NCBI GenBank assembly: GCA_900167895.1
Contig: FUZR01000001.1
Span: 229,144 to 293,143 of the forward strand
DNA from: Bacteroidales bacterium WCE2004
Lineage (GTDB): Bacteria; Bacteroidota; Bacteroidia; Bacteroidales; UBA932
DNA length: 64,000 nt
Direction: 5' to 3'
The position numbers were made by a program, and so were the translations under genes. Below, piece by piece: positions 48,191 through 56,842 of this stretch (position 1 is the stretch's first letter; every line of letters starts with the position of its first letter). The notes beneath the pieces were generated by a model, which worked only from the letters and a program-made list of their open reading frames with translations, did not search any database and was not told the DNA's origin.

Positions 48191-50490
48191 TCCCGGATTC
48201 CGTAGAGATAGGCCAGCAGCGCCATCTTGCCGCGCATCGTCTCGCGCGGCGTGAACTCGCCGTTCACCCAGAAGTAGCGCTGGTTGAAGAAGGACTCCTG
48301 ACGCGGCCATCCCCCTGTGTTCCAGTCGGGATAGCAGCGGTTCAGGAGGATTCTTGCGTCGCCGCCGTCGCCGGGCGACCAGGTCTCCGTGCCGTTGAAC
48401 GGCGTCTGGCCCGGGTGCACCTCGGGCGTGCCGTCATTGCGGCCCGTGGTGTAGCAGCCTGTGATGTGGCGCTGGCCCAGGCCGGTCATTTCCACCGTAT
48501 TGGACGGGTTGCGGCCGAGGCCCCAGCCCGCCTCCTGGTACATCGCCTGCTCGCAGGCGGCGCGCTCGGCGGCGTCCTGGCTGATATAGTGCACCAGCAT
48601 CACCAGCTGGAGGTTCTCGGACACCTGCCAGCGCGGGTCGGCGGCGCTGCGGCGCGACGGACGCTCGACCCAGCGGTCGAGGTGGTCGGCGTGCGCCTGC
48701 GCGCGGACGGCGGCGCACATCCGGGCATAGAGCTCCGGATAGTGCCGCTCGCGCGGGCACATCAGATAGGCGGCCGTGCCCCAGAGCTGGTAGTAGGCGT
48801 CGCGCCAGCCGGTCTTCATCACGGGCGAATCATCGGCCGTAACGACGCTCTCGGAGGCCATGATGTCCTCCCAGGCGCGGTCGCCGGTGACGTTGTACAG
48901 GTAGGCCGCCGCCATCTGGCGGAAATCCCGGCCGCGCATCCGCTCGTTGCCGATACCCTGCAACTCGTCCAGCTGGAGGTCTTCCTGCTTCTCCGCATAG
49001 CGGAAAGCCTTGACGGCCTCGTCCTTATAGTAGTCGCGCAGCGCGACATTGCCCTGCACGCGGAACGCATCCGCGAGCATCGCGCAGTTGGCCGCGTTGG
49101 CCCAGGCGGCCATCGTGGTGCAGCCGGCCTGGAACATCACCGTCCAGTTGCGGTCGGGGTTGGTCACGCCCTGCGAGTAGCCCTCGCCGTCGCGGATGCT
49201 CAGGAAGAAGTCCACTTCGTTGCGCGCCTCGTCGATCAGGTCGGGGATGCCGTTGCCGCTCTCGCGGATGCCCAGGGCATCCTCCGACAGACGGCCGCCC
49301 GTCATCAGGTACGGCAACAGCATGTCATAGATGTTGACGACATGGGCCAGGTGACGGTCCCAGTCGAAGGCGTCGGAATGTCCGCCGCGCGCCGACATGT
49401 TGACCGGATTGCCGGGCAGGCGGTGCTGCCAGAAGGCGGACGCCTGCGCGTCCTTGAAATGCGGCTCGTCCCAGACGTCGCCGCGCAGCTTGCGCCAGTC
49501 GGGGTGCCAGGGATGAAGGTCCGTCTTGTAGACCACGAAGCCGTCCGGGTCCTCGCCCGGCACAAAGCGCGGCTGGCGCGGCACCGGCACGACACGCGGG
49601 TCGACAGGCTCGCCCAAGCGCATATAGTAATATCCGCGTACGGAGTAGCGGTACGGCTCATAATAGACGTCGTCGGAGATGTCGAAATCCATGCTGCAGC
49701 CGACATCTTCCACCACCAGGCGGTAGCGCCCGGGCGTGCTTTCGCTGAAATCGACGTTCCACACGGCCGAGCCGGTCAGGTCCTTGGCGCCGGCCTCTCT
49801 GGCGCTCTCGGAAGCGGCCTTCCAGGGCTTCACGGTGCCCACCTGGCGGGACCGGCCGGTCTCCACGTTGAGCAGATAGACCTTCCGCCCCTCGTAGGCA
49901 GTATAGTCGCGGGCGCCGCCGTCGCCGAGCCAGAGATACAGGTCAGCGGCCTTGACGGCCTCCTGCGGGGCATAGCCCAGGATATTGACGTGGACCGCCT
50001 CGGACTGCGCGGACCAGCAGTCGAACTTGACGGAGACCTCGCGCACGTCGGCGCCGAGCGCCTCCGGAATCGTCACCGTATAGGTGCAGCCCTGCTGCAT
50101 CGGCTGCGCCAGACGCAGGAAGATCCAGTGGTCCAGCTCGCTGGAGAGGGTGTGGTCGGTGTTCATCGGCTTGCTCTTGCGCCAGACGGCGACGGGGGCG
50201 GCGGACTTGAAGCGGTCGCCGGACATCCACGAGACGAGCCAGCCGGAGGCGTCCGCCGCCGCGGCCGCGTCCAGGCGGGGCAGGAACACCGCCAGGGTGT
50301 CGTCGCCTTCGGCGAACGAATGGCCCAGGTAGGCGCTCGGGCCCGTGGCGTCGTCGCGGTAGCGCACCTCGCCGTCGCGGAAGTGCAGCATCAGGTATTC
50401 GTTGTCCACGACCTGGACGCCCAGGTAGCGGGTCGCGCCGGCCGACAGGCAGGCCAGCAGGCTCAGAGCCGAGAGGAGGAGACGTTTCAT
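48187..50490 (-). CDS. Glycoside hydrolase family 9 (endoglucanase-like)
   Basis: 767 residues. A signal peptide ('[20 protein letters not shown]') is followed by an Ig-like/CelD_N region (about residues 160-270, '[20 protein letters not shown]') and the alpha-barrel GH9 domain from about 280: '[20 protein letters not shown]' contains the nucleophile-side DAxD-type motif, '[20 protein letters not shown]' and '[18 protein letters not shown]' are further signatures. Family 9 enzymes cut beta-1,4-glucans. The usual NE motif near the C-terminus is replaced by '[12 protein letters not shown]', so the proton donor should be checked. It overlaps the upstream ftcD by 4 bases. Confidence 0.88.
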   Translation of the reverse strand: MKRLLLSALSLLACLSAGATRYLGVQVVDNEYLMLHFRDGEVRYRDDATGPSAYLGHSFAEGDDTLAVFLPRLDAAAAADASGWLVSWMSGDRFKSAAPVAVWRKSKPMNTDHTLSSELDHWIFLRLAQPMQQGCTYTVTIPEALGADVREVSVKFDCWSAQSEAVHVNILGYAPQEAVKAADLYLWLGDGGARDYTAYEGRKVYLLNVETGRSRQVGTVKPWKAASESAREAGAKDLTGSAVWNVDFSESTPGRYRLVVEDVGCSMDFDISDDVYYEPYRYSVRGYYYMRLGEPVDPRVVPVPRQPRFVPGEDPDGFVVYKTDLHPWHPDWRKLRGDVWDEPHFKDAQASAFWQHRLPGNPVNMSARGGHSDAFDWDRHLAHVVNIYDMLLPYLMTGGRLSEDALGIRESGNGIPDLIDEARNEVDFFLSIRDGEGYSQGVTNPDRNWTVMFQAGCTTMAAWANAANCAMLADAFRVQGNVALRDYYKDEAVKAFRYAEKQEDLQLDELQGIGNERMRGRDFRQMAAAYLYNVTGDRAWEDIMASESVVTADDSPVMKTGWRDAYYQLWGTAAYLMCPRERHYPELYARMCAAVRAQAHADHLDRWVERPSRRSAADPRWQVSENLQLVMLVHYISQDAAERAACEQAMYQEAGWGLGRNPSNTVEMTGLGQRHITGCYTTGRNDGTPEVHPGQTPFNGTETWSPGDGGDARILLNRCYPDWNTGGWPRQESFFNQRYFWVNGEFTPRETMRGKMALLAYLYGIRD

Positions 50491-51488
50491 ATCGTTTCTT
50501 TAAGCAGGTATTCGATCACTTTCTTCTGCGGGTCGAAGGGCTTGAGGTCGTCCAGGTGCATCGCCTGGACGGCGGTCTGCACCAGCGTGGCTTCGTCGGC
50601 GTCCGCCCCGAGGAAGTGGCGGCCGGCCTCCAGCAGCACGCGGCGCGGCACCAGGCCGATGATCTCCGTGCCCGTGACGCGCAGCCCGCGCGCCGCGGCG
50701 GCCCGGCAGACGGTCTCATAGGCCACGTGCAGGGGCGTGGCATCGATGTCGGTGACGTTCATCGACACCTGGGCGATGCCATACTCTTCGATGTACCAGC
50801 CGATGGCCTTGCAGCCCTTGAGCAGGCCGGGGATCCAGCGGCCGTCGGGGCCCTTGCGGCCCTTCTGCCGCACGTCGCAGGCGATTTCGGTGGCCAGCTC
50901 CGCGGAAGTGGTATTGAGGTTGAAATTGACGGCGATCAGGAAGTTGCGCGCGCCGACGTTGGAGGCGCCGCTGCGGGCGGCCCGCTCGTCCCAGCCGCCG
51001 CAGAAGTCCGGCCGCTTGTCGGGATCGGCCATCCGGGCCTGCAGGCCCTCGTATTCGCCGATCCGGCACACCGCGAGGTTCTGCCGCTCCGGCCGGAAGG
51101 CGGCCGCCTCGTAGCAGAAACAGGGGATGCCCAGCTCCCGGAACATCCGCTCCGCGAGCCCGCGCGCCATGGCGGCGCACTCGGCGAGCGTGATCCCGGA
51201 CACGGGGACCAGCGGCAGCACGTCGACCGCGCCCGTACGCGGGTGCGTGCCGTGGTGCAGGCGCATGTCGATGCGCTCCTGCGCGGTCGCGCTGCCGCGG
51301 AACGCGGCCTCCACGACCGCCTCCGGCGCGCCGGCGAACGTCACGACGGTGCGGTTGGCGGCCTCGCCCCGGTCCACGTGCAGCACCTGCACGCCGGGGA
51401 CGGAGCCGATGGAGGAAACGATGGCGTCGATCACGGCCGGGTCACGGCCTTCGCTGTAGTTGGGGACACATTCGATGATGCGGTTCAT
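50487..51488 (-). CDS. ftcD: Glutamate formimidoyltransferase
   Basis: 333 residues. 'MNRIIECVPNYSEGRDPAVI' is the diagnostic start; 'RIDMRLHHGTHPRTGAVDVL' followed by 'PLVPVSG' carries the catalytic His and 'NFLIAVNFNLNTTSAELATE' the folate site. It moves the formimino group between formiminoglutamate and tetrahydrofolate in histidine breakdown. The other histidine-use genes (hutU, hutI, hutH, fchA) are not in this window. The frame is open for a further 3 kb upstream as antisense of the next genes, but the ATG at 51488 begins the family. It is coupled to the GH9 gene by an ATGA overlap. Confidence 0.94.
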   Translation of the reverse strand: MNRIIECVPNYSEGRDPAVIDAIVSSIGSVPGVQVLHVDRGEAANRTVVTFAGAPEAVVEAAFRGSATAQERIDMRLHHGTHPRTGAVDVLPLVPVSGITLAECAAMARGLAERMFRELGIPCFCYEAAAFRPERQNLAVCRIGEYEGLQARMADPDKRPDFCGGWDERAARSGASNVGARNFLIAVNFNLNTTSAELATEIACDVRQKGRKGPDGRWIPGLLKGCKAIGWYIEEYGIAQVSMNVTDIDATPLHVAYETVCRAAAARGLRVTGTEIIGLVPRRVLLEAGRHFLGADADEATLVQTAVQAMHLDDLKPFDPQKKVIEYLLKETI

Positions 51489-51509
51489 GGACAGATCGGG
51501 TTGTGTCCT

Positions 51510-51537
51510 CAAATATACCAATTTTTTCGTATCTTCG
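51510..51537. promoter_or_regulatory. Divergent promoters of ftcD and the CE2-like gene
   Basis: On the minus strand TATATTTG (51510-51517) serves ftcD, 21 bp before its ATG; on the plus strand TATCTTCG (51530-51537), one base off consensus, serves the esterase gene, 8 bp before its ATG. Confidence 0.65.
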
Positions 51538-51545
51538 GGGTCATT

Positions 51546-52640
51546 ATGACCACAGGAAAACACTTTCTCGCCTGCCTCCTGCTGCTCGCGGTCCCCGTCT
51601 GCCGCAGCGAGGCGCAGGAATTCCCCGCGTCCGACAGCCGCATCACCTGGGTGGGCCGCACCGCCGCCCGGGGCGCCGACGTCTCCTTCGACTGGAGCGG
51701 CGTCTACGCCCTCGTCCGCTTCCATGGCGACACGCTCAAGCTGCGCGCTTCCGACACCGGCAAGGACTATTTCAACGTCTGGTACGACCGCGATGCGATG
51801 ACCGCCCTCCCCGATGCCACCTTCTGCCTGAGCAGCAAGGACACCACCCTCACGCTCTTCGCCGGCGCGCCCGGCGAGCACCGCCTGATCGTGCAGAAGC
51901 GCACGGAGGGCGAGCAGGGCTGCGCCACGTTCCACGCCTTCTGCGCCGACTCGCTCGGGCAGGCGCGTCCCGTGCGCGGGCGCGTGATTGAATTTGTCGG
52001 AGACTCCTACACCTGTGGCTACGGCACGCTGAGCGACAGCGCCCGCGACCCCTTCACCCCCGAGACGGAAGACTGCAACCGCACCTACGCGGCCGTCATC
52101 GCGCGCCATTTCGGCGCCGACTTCTGGCTCGTGGCGCATTCCGGGATGGGCATCGCACGCAACTACGGCGACATGCTTCCCGGCTATTACATGCCGGACC
52201 GCTACCTGCAGACCTTCGACGAGCGGAAGCAGCCCGCCTGGGCGGCGGACAAATACGGCGTCAAGCCGGCCCTGACGGTCATCTACCTGGCCACCAACGA
52301 CGCCTCCAGCCGCAAGCAGCCCACGCGCGAGGCGTTCGTGAACAACTACCTCACCCTCATCCGGCGCATCAAGGACAACTACGGCGAGGCGCATCCCGTG
52401 CTCTGCGTCGTGCCCAAGGGGCGCGACATCATGTTCGACTACATCAAGGCGGCGATGCTCGCCTGCCAGATGAGGAACGTCACCTATATGGTGCTGACCG
52501 GCAGCGTCCACGACAGCGCGGGCGAGCTCGGCGCCAGCTACCACCCCAACTGGCGGGGCCAACTCAAGAAGGCCTACGCCATCATTCCCTATGTCTCCAC
52601 GCTGACCGGATGGCCGCTGGAGGACGAACCTTTGCGCTAG
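51546..52640 (+). CDS. Carbohydrate esterase family 2-like (SGNH) deacetylase, secreted
   Basis: 364 residues. A signal peptide (about residues 1-23) precedes an N-terminal jelly-roll ('ITWVGRTAARGADVSFDWSG', 'YFNVWYDRD'), followed by an SGNH hydrolase with 'IEFVGDSYTCGYGTLSD' (nucleophile Ser154), 'IYLATNDASS' and 'YHPNWRGQ' near residue 340 (catalytic His). This is the CE2 acetyl-xylan esterase layout. It would remove acetyl groups from plant polysaccharides in the periplasm. The ATG at 51546 is the only start that gives a signal peptide. It is followed by another SGNH gene 3 bp downstream. Confidence 0.87.
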   Translation: MTTGKHFLACLLLLAVPVCRSEAQEFPASDSRITWVGRTAARGADVSFDWSGVYALVRFHGDTLKLRASDTGKDYFNVWYDRDAMTALPDATFCLSSKDTTLTLFAGAPGEHRLIVQKRTEGEQGCATFHAFCADSLGQARPVRGRVIEFVGDSYTCGYGTLSDSARDPFTPETEDCNRTYAAVIARHFGADFWLVAHSGMGIARNYGDMLPGYYMPDRYLQTFDERKQPAWAADKYGVKPALTVIYLATNDASSRKQPTREAFVNNYLTLIRRIKDNYGEAHPVLCVVPKGRDIMFDYIKAAMLACQMRNVTYMVLTGSVHDSAGELGASYHPNWRGQLKKAYAIIPYVSTLTGWPLEDEPLR

Positions 52641-52643
52641 CCG

Positions 52644-53411
52644 ATGAGACATTCCCTGTCGGCTTTCGCCGTCCTCGCGTCCGCACTCCTGTGCATCCTG
52701 GCCTTCGCCCGGTTCTGCCCGCCGCAGGACCCGGAGCGGGGGCTCCGGCGCGTCGACCTGGGGCCTTTGAAGGCCCGCACGGCCGACACGCTGGTCCTCC
52801 CGCCCATCCCGGCGCCGGCGCCCCTGCCGGAGCCCGCCGGGCCGGACACGAGCGCCCACCGCATCCTGTTCGTGGGCGATTCGATGGTGGAAGGACTGCG
52901 CTACCGTCTCTCGCAATACGCCGTGGCCAACGGGCACTCGATGCAGTGCGTGATCTGGTACAGCTCTTCGTCGAAGTACTGGGCCAAGTCCGACACGCTG
53001 AGCCATTTCATCGAGAAGTTCGACCCGACCTACATCTTCCTCTGCATCGGCGCCAACGAGCTGTTCGTCCGCAACCTGGACGAGCGCGACGCGGCGGTCG
53101 GCGAGGTCATCCGCGAGATCGGTGACCGCCCCTTCATCTGGATCGGTCCGCCCAACTGGAAGCCCGACACGGGCATCAACGACATCCTGCTGCGCCATTG
53201 CGGCAAGAAGCGTTATTATCCCAGCCTGCGGCTGAAATACGAGCGCGCCAAGGACGGCGCGCACCCGGTGCTGAAGTCCTACAACATGTGGGCGGACTCC
53301 GTCTCCACCTGGCTGCGCGACTCCTGTGCGCACCCCATCCGCTGGGACGTGCCGGCCAAGGACACCCCCAAGACGCACGGCGTGACCCTCCTCTCGCCGC
53401 CCAAAGACTGA
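52644..53411 (+). CDS. SGNH-fold protein with N-terminal membrane anchor
   Basis: 255 residues. One N-terminal helix ('SAFAVLASALLCILAFARFC'), a Pro-rich linker (about residues 45-70), then 'ILFVGDSMVEGLRYRLSQYA' (SGNH block I), 'YIFLCIGANELFVRN' (block III, with Asn) and a late acidic/His region ('KTHGVTLLSPP'). It is encoded just before an MBOAT acyltransferase, as in alginate- and cellulose-acetylation systems (AlgI with AlgJ/AlgX, WssH), where a periplasmic SGNH protein passes the acetyl group to the polymer. That role is inferred from the gene pair. Confidence 0.8.
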   Translation: MRHSLSAFAVLASALLCILAFARFCPPQDPERGLRRVDLGPLKARTADTLVLPPIPAPAPLPEPAGPDTSAHRILFVGDSMVEGLRYRLSQYAVANGHSMQCVIWYSSSSKYWAKSDTLSHFIEKFDPTYIFLCIGANELFVRNLDERDAAVGEVIREIGDRPFIWIGPPNWKPDTGINDILLRHCGKKRYYPSLRLKYERAKDGAHPVLKSYNMWADSVSTWLRDSCAHPIRWDVPAKDTPKTHGVTLLSPPKD

Positions 53412-53417
53412 CGCCCG

Positions 53418-54881
53418 ATGAACTTCCTCAGTATCAGCTTCTGGGCGGCATTCTGCGCCTTTTTCCTGCTCTATATCTTCATTAAGAAGTGGTCGCGCGT
53501 GGCGATGCTCCTCTGGGTGGTCGCCTTCGACCTGTTCTTCTTCTGGCAGGCCAACGGCTGGCTGATGTTGCTGCTGCCCGCCACCGCTGCCGTCAACTTC
53601 TTCCTGACCGAGCTGCTCCGCCACCCGGCGGGTGCCCCTTCGCGGTCGGACGGGAATTATTTTTCGGGCAAGTTTGCCGAAAAACCAATTCCCGCTCCGC
53701 CCTCCACAACGCCAACCCACAACACCCGCCGGGCGGGCTGGATCCTGGCGCTGACCGTGCTGCTGGACCTCGGCACGCTGGTGTTCTTCAAATACGGCGG
53801 CGCCTTCGACAGCGGCATCATCCTGCCCATCGGCATCTCGTTCTACACCTTCCAGGCGATCAGCTACTCCGTGGACGTCTACCGCGGCAAGTACGACGGC
53901 CACCCCGATTTCCTCGAATTCTGCTTCTACCTGTCCTTCTTCCCGCTCCTGCTCGCCGGACCGATCACGCGCGCCGGCCGCTTCCTGCCGCAGATCCGCC
54001 GCGCCGAGCCCGCCACGCGCCATGAACTGCGCCTGGGCCTCTGGCTCATCGTGTGCGGCCTGCTGAAGAAAGGCGTGCTGGCCGACTACCTGGCCGTCTA
54101 CAACAACCTCGCGTTCGACTCCCCCGCCGCCTATTCCGGCTACGAGCTGCTGATGGCGGCGCTGGGCTACACGATGCAGATCTATCTTGATTTCTCGGGC
54201 TACAGCGACCTCTCCATCGGCATCGCCTCGCTGATGGGATTCCGCCTCGACGACAACTTCCGCTTCCCCTACCGCGCGCTCAACCTCACGGAGTTCTGGC
54301 GGCGCTGGCACATTTCCCTTTCGACCTGGTTCCGCGACTATGTCTACATCCCGCTGGGCGGCAACCGCAAGGGCGAGGCGCGCACCCTGCTCAACAACTT
54401 CCTGACGATGGTCGTGGCCGGCGTCTGGCACGGCTCCACCTGGATGTTCGTGCTCTGGGGCGCACTGCACGGCGCGGGCCTGGCGGTCCACAAGCTCTGC
54501 CGCGGCTGGCTCAAGAAGATCCCCGACAGCTGGCCGGTCAAGGCCGCCAGCTGGCTGCTGACGATGCTCTTCGTGATGGCGTGCTGGATCTTCTTCCGCG
54601 CCGGGAGCCTGCAGGACGTCGGGGAGATCTTCCGGCGGATCTTCACGGAATTCGACTTCGCCTACGCCGCGCCGTTCTGGGCCGCGCGCAGGCTCTGGTG
54701 CGTGGTGCTGGCCGTGGCAATGGCCGGCCTGCTGATACCGGAACGGACCTATAACCGCTTGCAGGCCATATTCGTACGGCTTCCGTGGATCGTCATTTTC
54801 GTCGTTTTCCTGCTGGCCGTCCAGCTGGTCATCCAGCTGCGCAGCGGCGACATCCAGCCGTTTATCTACTACCAGTTCTGA
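53418..54881 (+). CDS. MBOAT O-acyltransferase (AlgI-like) with palindromic in-frame insert
   Basis: 487 residues with about ten to twelve helices. 'GISFYTFQAISYSVDVYRGK', 'FFPLLLAGPITRA', 'YLDFSGYSDLSIGIASLMGF', 'NLTEFWRRWHISLSTWFRDY' and 'VAGVWHGSTWMFVLWGALHG' (catalytic His) are the AlgI/DltB hallmarks. It transfers acetyl groups across the inner membrane, probably to the SGNH protein upstream (6 bp away) and on to an exopolysaccharide. Residues of about 68-107 between the second and third helices ('HPAGAPSRSDGNYFSGKFAE' onward) are unusually polar and long for the family and are encoded by a 116-bp palindrome. Confidence 0.92.
   Translation: MNFLSISFWAAFCAFFLLYIFIKKWSRVAMLLWVVAFDLFFFWQANGWLMLLLPATAAVNFFLTELLRHPAGAPSRSDGNYFSGKFAEKPIPAPPSTTPTHNTRRAGWILALTVLLDLGTLVFFKYGGAFDSGIILPIGISFYTFQAISYSVDVYRGKYDGHPDFLEFCFYLSFFPLLLAGPITRAGRFLPQIRRAEPATRHELRLGLWLIVCGLLKKGVLADYLAVYNNLAFDSPAAYSGYELLMAALGYTMQIYLDFSGYSDLSIGIASLMGFRLDDNFRFPYRALNLTEFWRRWHISLSTWFRDYVYIPLGGNRKGEARTLLNNFLTMVVAGVWHGSTWMFVLWGALHGAGLAVHKLCRGWLKKIPDSWPVKAASWLLTMLFVMACWIFFRAGSLQDVGEIFRRIFTEFDFAYAAPFWAARRLWCVVLAVAMAGLLIPERTYNRLQAIFVRLPWIVIFVVFLLAVQLVIQLRSGDIQPFIYYQF
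53621..53736 (+). repeat. 116-bp palindromic insertion inside the MBOAT gene
   Basis: Outer arms 53621-53634 and 53723-53736 (CCACCCGGCGGGTG and complement, 13 of 14 pairs) enclose a long hairpin, 53652-53671 with 53673-53693 (GGGAATT-TTTTTCGG-GCAA and complement). The core is unlike copies A-C, but the overall span equals theirs. It is read in frame. Confidence 0.72.
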
Positions 54882-54911
54882 CCGTCCGTCGCCGTCCGGC
54901 TGCGGAGCAGT

Positions 54912-54942
54912 TTTGGACGGAAACGGAAAATTCGTATATTTG
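54912..54942 (+). promoter_or_regulatory. Promoter of the tandem MBL-fold gene (TTTG-N19-TATATTTG)
   Basis: TTTG (54912-54915) and TATATTTG (54935-54942) with 19-bp spacing, 39 bp before the ATG. Confidence 0.87.
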
Positions 54943-54981
54943 GTCTATAAACTTACTGAAAAACAGAAACATTTAGTTTTT

Positions 54982-56685
54982 ATGAAACACCACTTTATCC
55001 TGCCGGCCCTCGCGCTGGCCCTGGCGGCCGTCGCCTGCGGCCCCGTAACCAAAGTCGAAGTCGGTCCCTACACCGTCTCCACCATCGAAAAGAACGTCTG
55101 GCACATCCAGGACTACAACAAATCCAACCCGGCCGGAGAGACCTTCGACGCGGAAGGGAACAAGACGCATTTCAACAGCTGCTCCGATATCTATCTGCTT
55201 GTCGGCGAGAAAGAAGCGCTGGTCATCGACCTGTCCAACCCCATCGACTGGGCGGACAACGCCGCCGAGTCGCTCCGCTCCATCATCGCCGAGCGCGCGG
55301 CGGGCAAACCCGTGACCATCGCCTTCACCCACAACCACGGCGACCACACCGGCATGCTCCCCGCCTTCGTCGACGATCCGGACTACAAGTTCGCCCTGTC
55401 GGTCCAGGACTTCGGCACCCCGCAGTTCGAGGGCAAGTTCCCCGAGGACCGCAGCGAGTTCATCCAGGAGGGCTACACCTTTGACCTCGGCGGGCTGGAA
55501 GTCATCGCCATCATGGTTCCCGGCCACACGGACGGCTCGCTCGCCTACTATGTCAAAGGCCACGACCTGCTCTTCACGGGCGACGCGGTCGGCTCGGGCC
55601 ACGGCGTGTGGATCTTCAACGGCGCCGGCTTCGAGAACTATGTCGCCGCCATCCCGCACCTGCTCCAGGCGCTCGACTTCCTCGGCGCCGACAAGGACCG
55701 CCTGCAGATCTACGGCGGCCACTACTGGCAGAAAGACTGGCTCGACCTCCCCAAGGGCCGCGAGCTGGGCTACGACTACCTGCTCGAGATGCAGGAGCTG
55801 TGCAACCGGATCGAGACCGGCACCGCCCAGAGCGAGCCGTCCAACCTCGGCCATCCGGTCCTCGACACCTACTTCCGCAACGGCAACGCCATCGTCGTCT
55901 GGAACGCCGCCCAGGCGGAAGCATACAGCAAACAATACCCGGAGAAATTCGTCTGCCGCGACGCCGGTGTCGTTTTCCACCAGATCGACGAGCACACCTG
56001 GGTCGGCAACGGCCACTACTGCTATAACGAATCCGTATACCTGCTCGAGGGCGAAGACCGCGCCCTGCTGATCGACGCGGGCGTCTATATGCCCACCCTC
56101 GACAAGGTCGTGGCCCGGCTCACCGACAAGCCCGTCACCCTGGCGCTCACCCACGGCCACGGCGACCACGTCGGCAGTGCGCCCCTCTTCCCGGAGGTCT
56201 GGCTCCATGCCGCCGACACCGCCCTCATGCGCTCCAACCTGCAGGGCTACCAGGGCGCGGTCAAACTCCTGTCCGACGGCGATGTCATCGACCTCGGCGG
56301 CCGCCAGGTCGAGGTGCTCTACACCCCGGGACACACCTCCGGCTCCATCACCTTCTTCGACAAGGCCAACCACTACGGCTTCAGCGGCGACGCCTTCGGT
56401 TCCAGCAACCTGCTGCTCTTCGCCGGCCCCTTCTCCGCGCTCGCCAAGACCTGCACCCGCACGATTGCCTACATGGAGAAGAACGGCATCGAGAAGCTCT
56501 ACCCGGGCCATTACCACGGCGACAACCCCGAGACCCTGCAGCGCGTCAAGGACGAGCTCACGCTCGCCCGCGAGGTGCTCTCCGGCAAGCGCAAAGGCGA
56601 AGCCGGGGAGGCCAACGGCCTCAACCGCTACGTCCGCGACTTCGGCGTGACGATCCGCTACAACGAGCCCGACGCCCTGCGTTAA
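54982..56685 (+). CDS. Tandem metallo-beta-lactamase-fold lipoprotein
   Basis: 567 residues. A signal peptide with lipobox 'LAAVAC' precedes two complete MBL-fold domains. The first has 'TIAFTHNHGDHTGMLPAFVD' and 'VPGHTDGSLAYYVKGHDLLF' followed by TGD; the second, from about residue 340, has 'TLALTHGHGDHVGSAPLF' and 'TPGHTSGSITFFDKANHYGF' followed by SGD. Both keep the HxHxDH zinc site, so both could be active hydrolases. The ATG at 54982 starts the signal peptide. The substrate is unknown. It is transcribed from its own promoter and ends in a strong terminator. Confidence 0.88.
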   Translation: MKHHFILPALALALAAVACGPVTKVEVGPYTVSTIEKNVWHIQDYNKSNPAGETFDAEGNKTHFNSCSDIYLLVGEKEALVIDLSNPIDWADNAAESLRSIIAERAAGKPVTIAFTHNHGDHTGMLPAFVDDPDYKFALSVQDFGTPQFEGKFPEDRSEFIQEGYTFDLGGLEVIAIMVPGHTDGSLAYYVKGHDLLFTGDAVGSGHGVWIFNGAGFENYVAAIPHLLQALDFLGADKDRLQIYGGHYWQKDWLDLPKGRELGYDYLLEMQELCNRIETGTAQSEPSNLGHPVLDTYFRNGNAIVVWNAAQAEAYSKQYPEKFVCRDAGVVFHQIDEHTWVGNGHYCYNESVYLLEGEDRALLIDAGVYMPTLDKVVARLTDKPVTLALTHGHGDHVGSAPLFPEVWLHAADTALMRSNLQGYQGAVKLLSDGDVIDLGGRQVEVLYTPGHTSGSITFFDKANHYGFSGDAFGSSNLLLFAGPFSALAKTCTRTIAYMEKNGIEKLYPGHYHGDNPETLQRVKDELTLAREVLSGKRKGEAGEANGLNRYVRDFGVTIRYNEPDALR

Positions 56686-56697
56686 ACCCTCTCCCCT

Positions 56698-56727
56698 AAG
56701 GCCCCGGCACACACCCCGGGGCCTTTT
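56698..56727 (+). terminator. Terminator after the MBL-fold gene
   Basis: AAGGCCCCGG and CCGGGGCCTT form a 10-bp stem with an eight-base loop, followed by TT and C. Confidence 0.88.
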
Positions 56728-56806
56728 CTTTCCCGGCCCCGACGGGGATGAATGAAAAACGAAAGAGTTTGGCGCGCAGGCGCAAGGATATGCGCGCCCG
56801 CGTACG

Positions 56807-56814
56807 TAAATTTG
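56807..56814 (+). promoter_or_regulatory. -7 box of the GH43-CE1-CE1 gene
   Basis: TAAATTTG, 28 bp before the ATG; no TTTG at the -33 position. Confidence 0.6.
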
Positions 56815-56842
56815 GTTTCCGGAAACATAAGCTCATCCACAT

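Noticed and set aside
53621..53736. Assigning the MBOAT palindrome to the same family as copies A, B1, B2 and C
   Set aside because: It shares span and architecture but not the core hairpins CTTCC-TTY-GGARG and CCCTC...GAGGG.
51489..54491. Upstream extension of ftcD to a 1334-codon frame
   Set aside because: The formimidoyltransferase family begins at the ATG at 51488; the extension is antisense to the esterase, SGNH and MBOAT genes.
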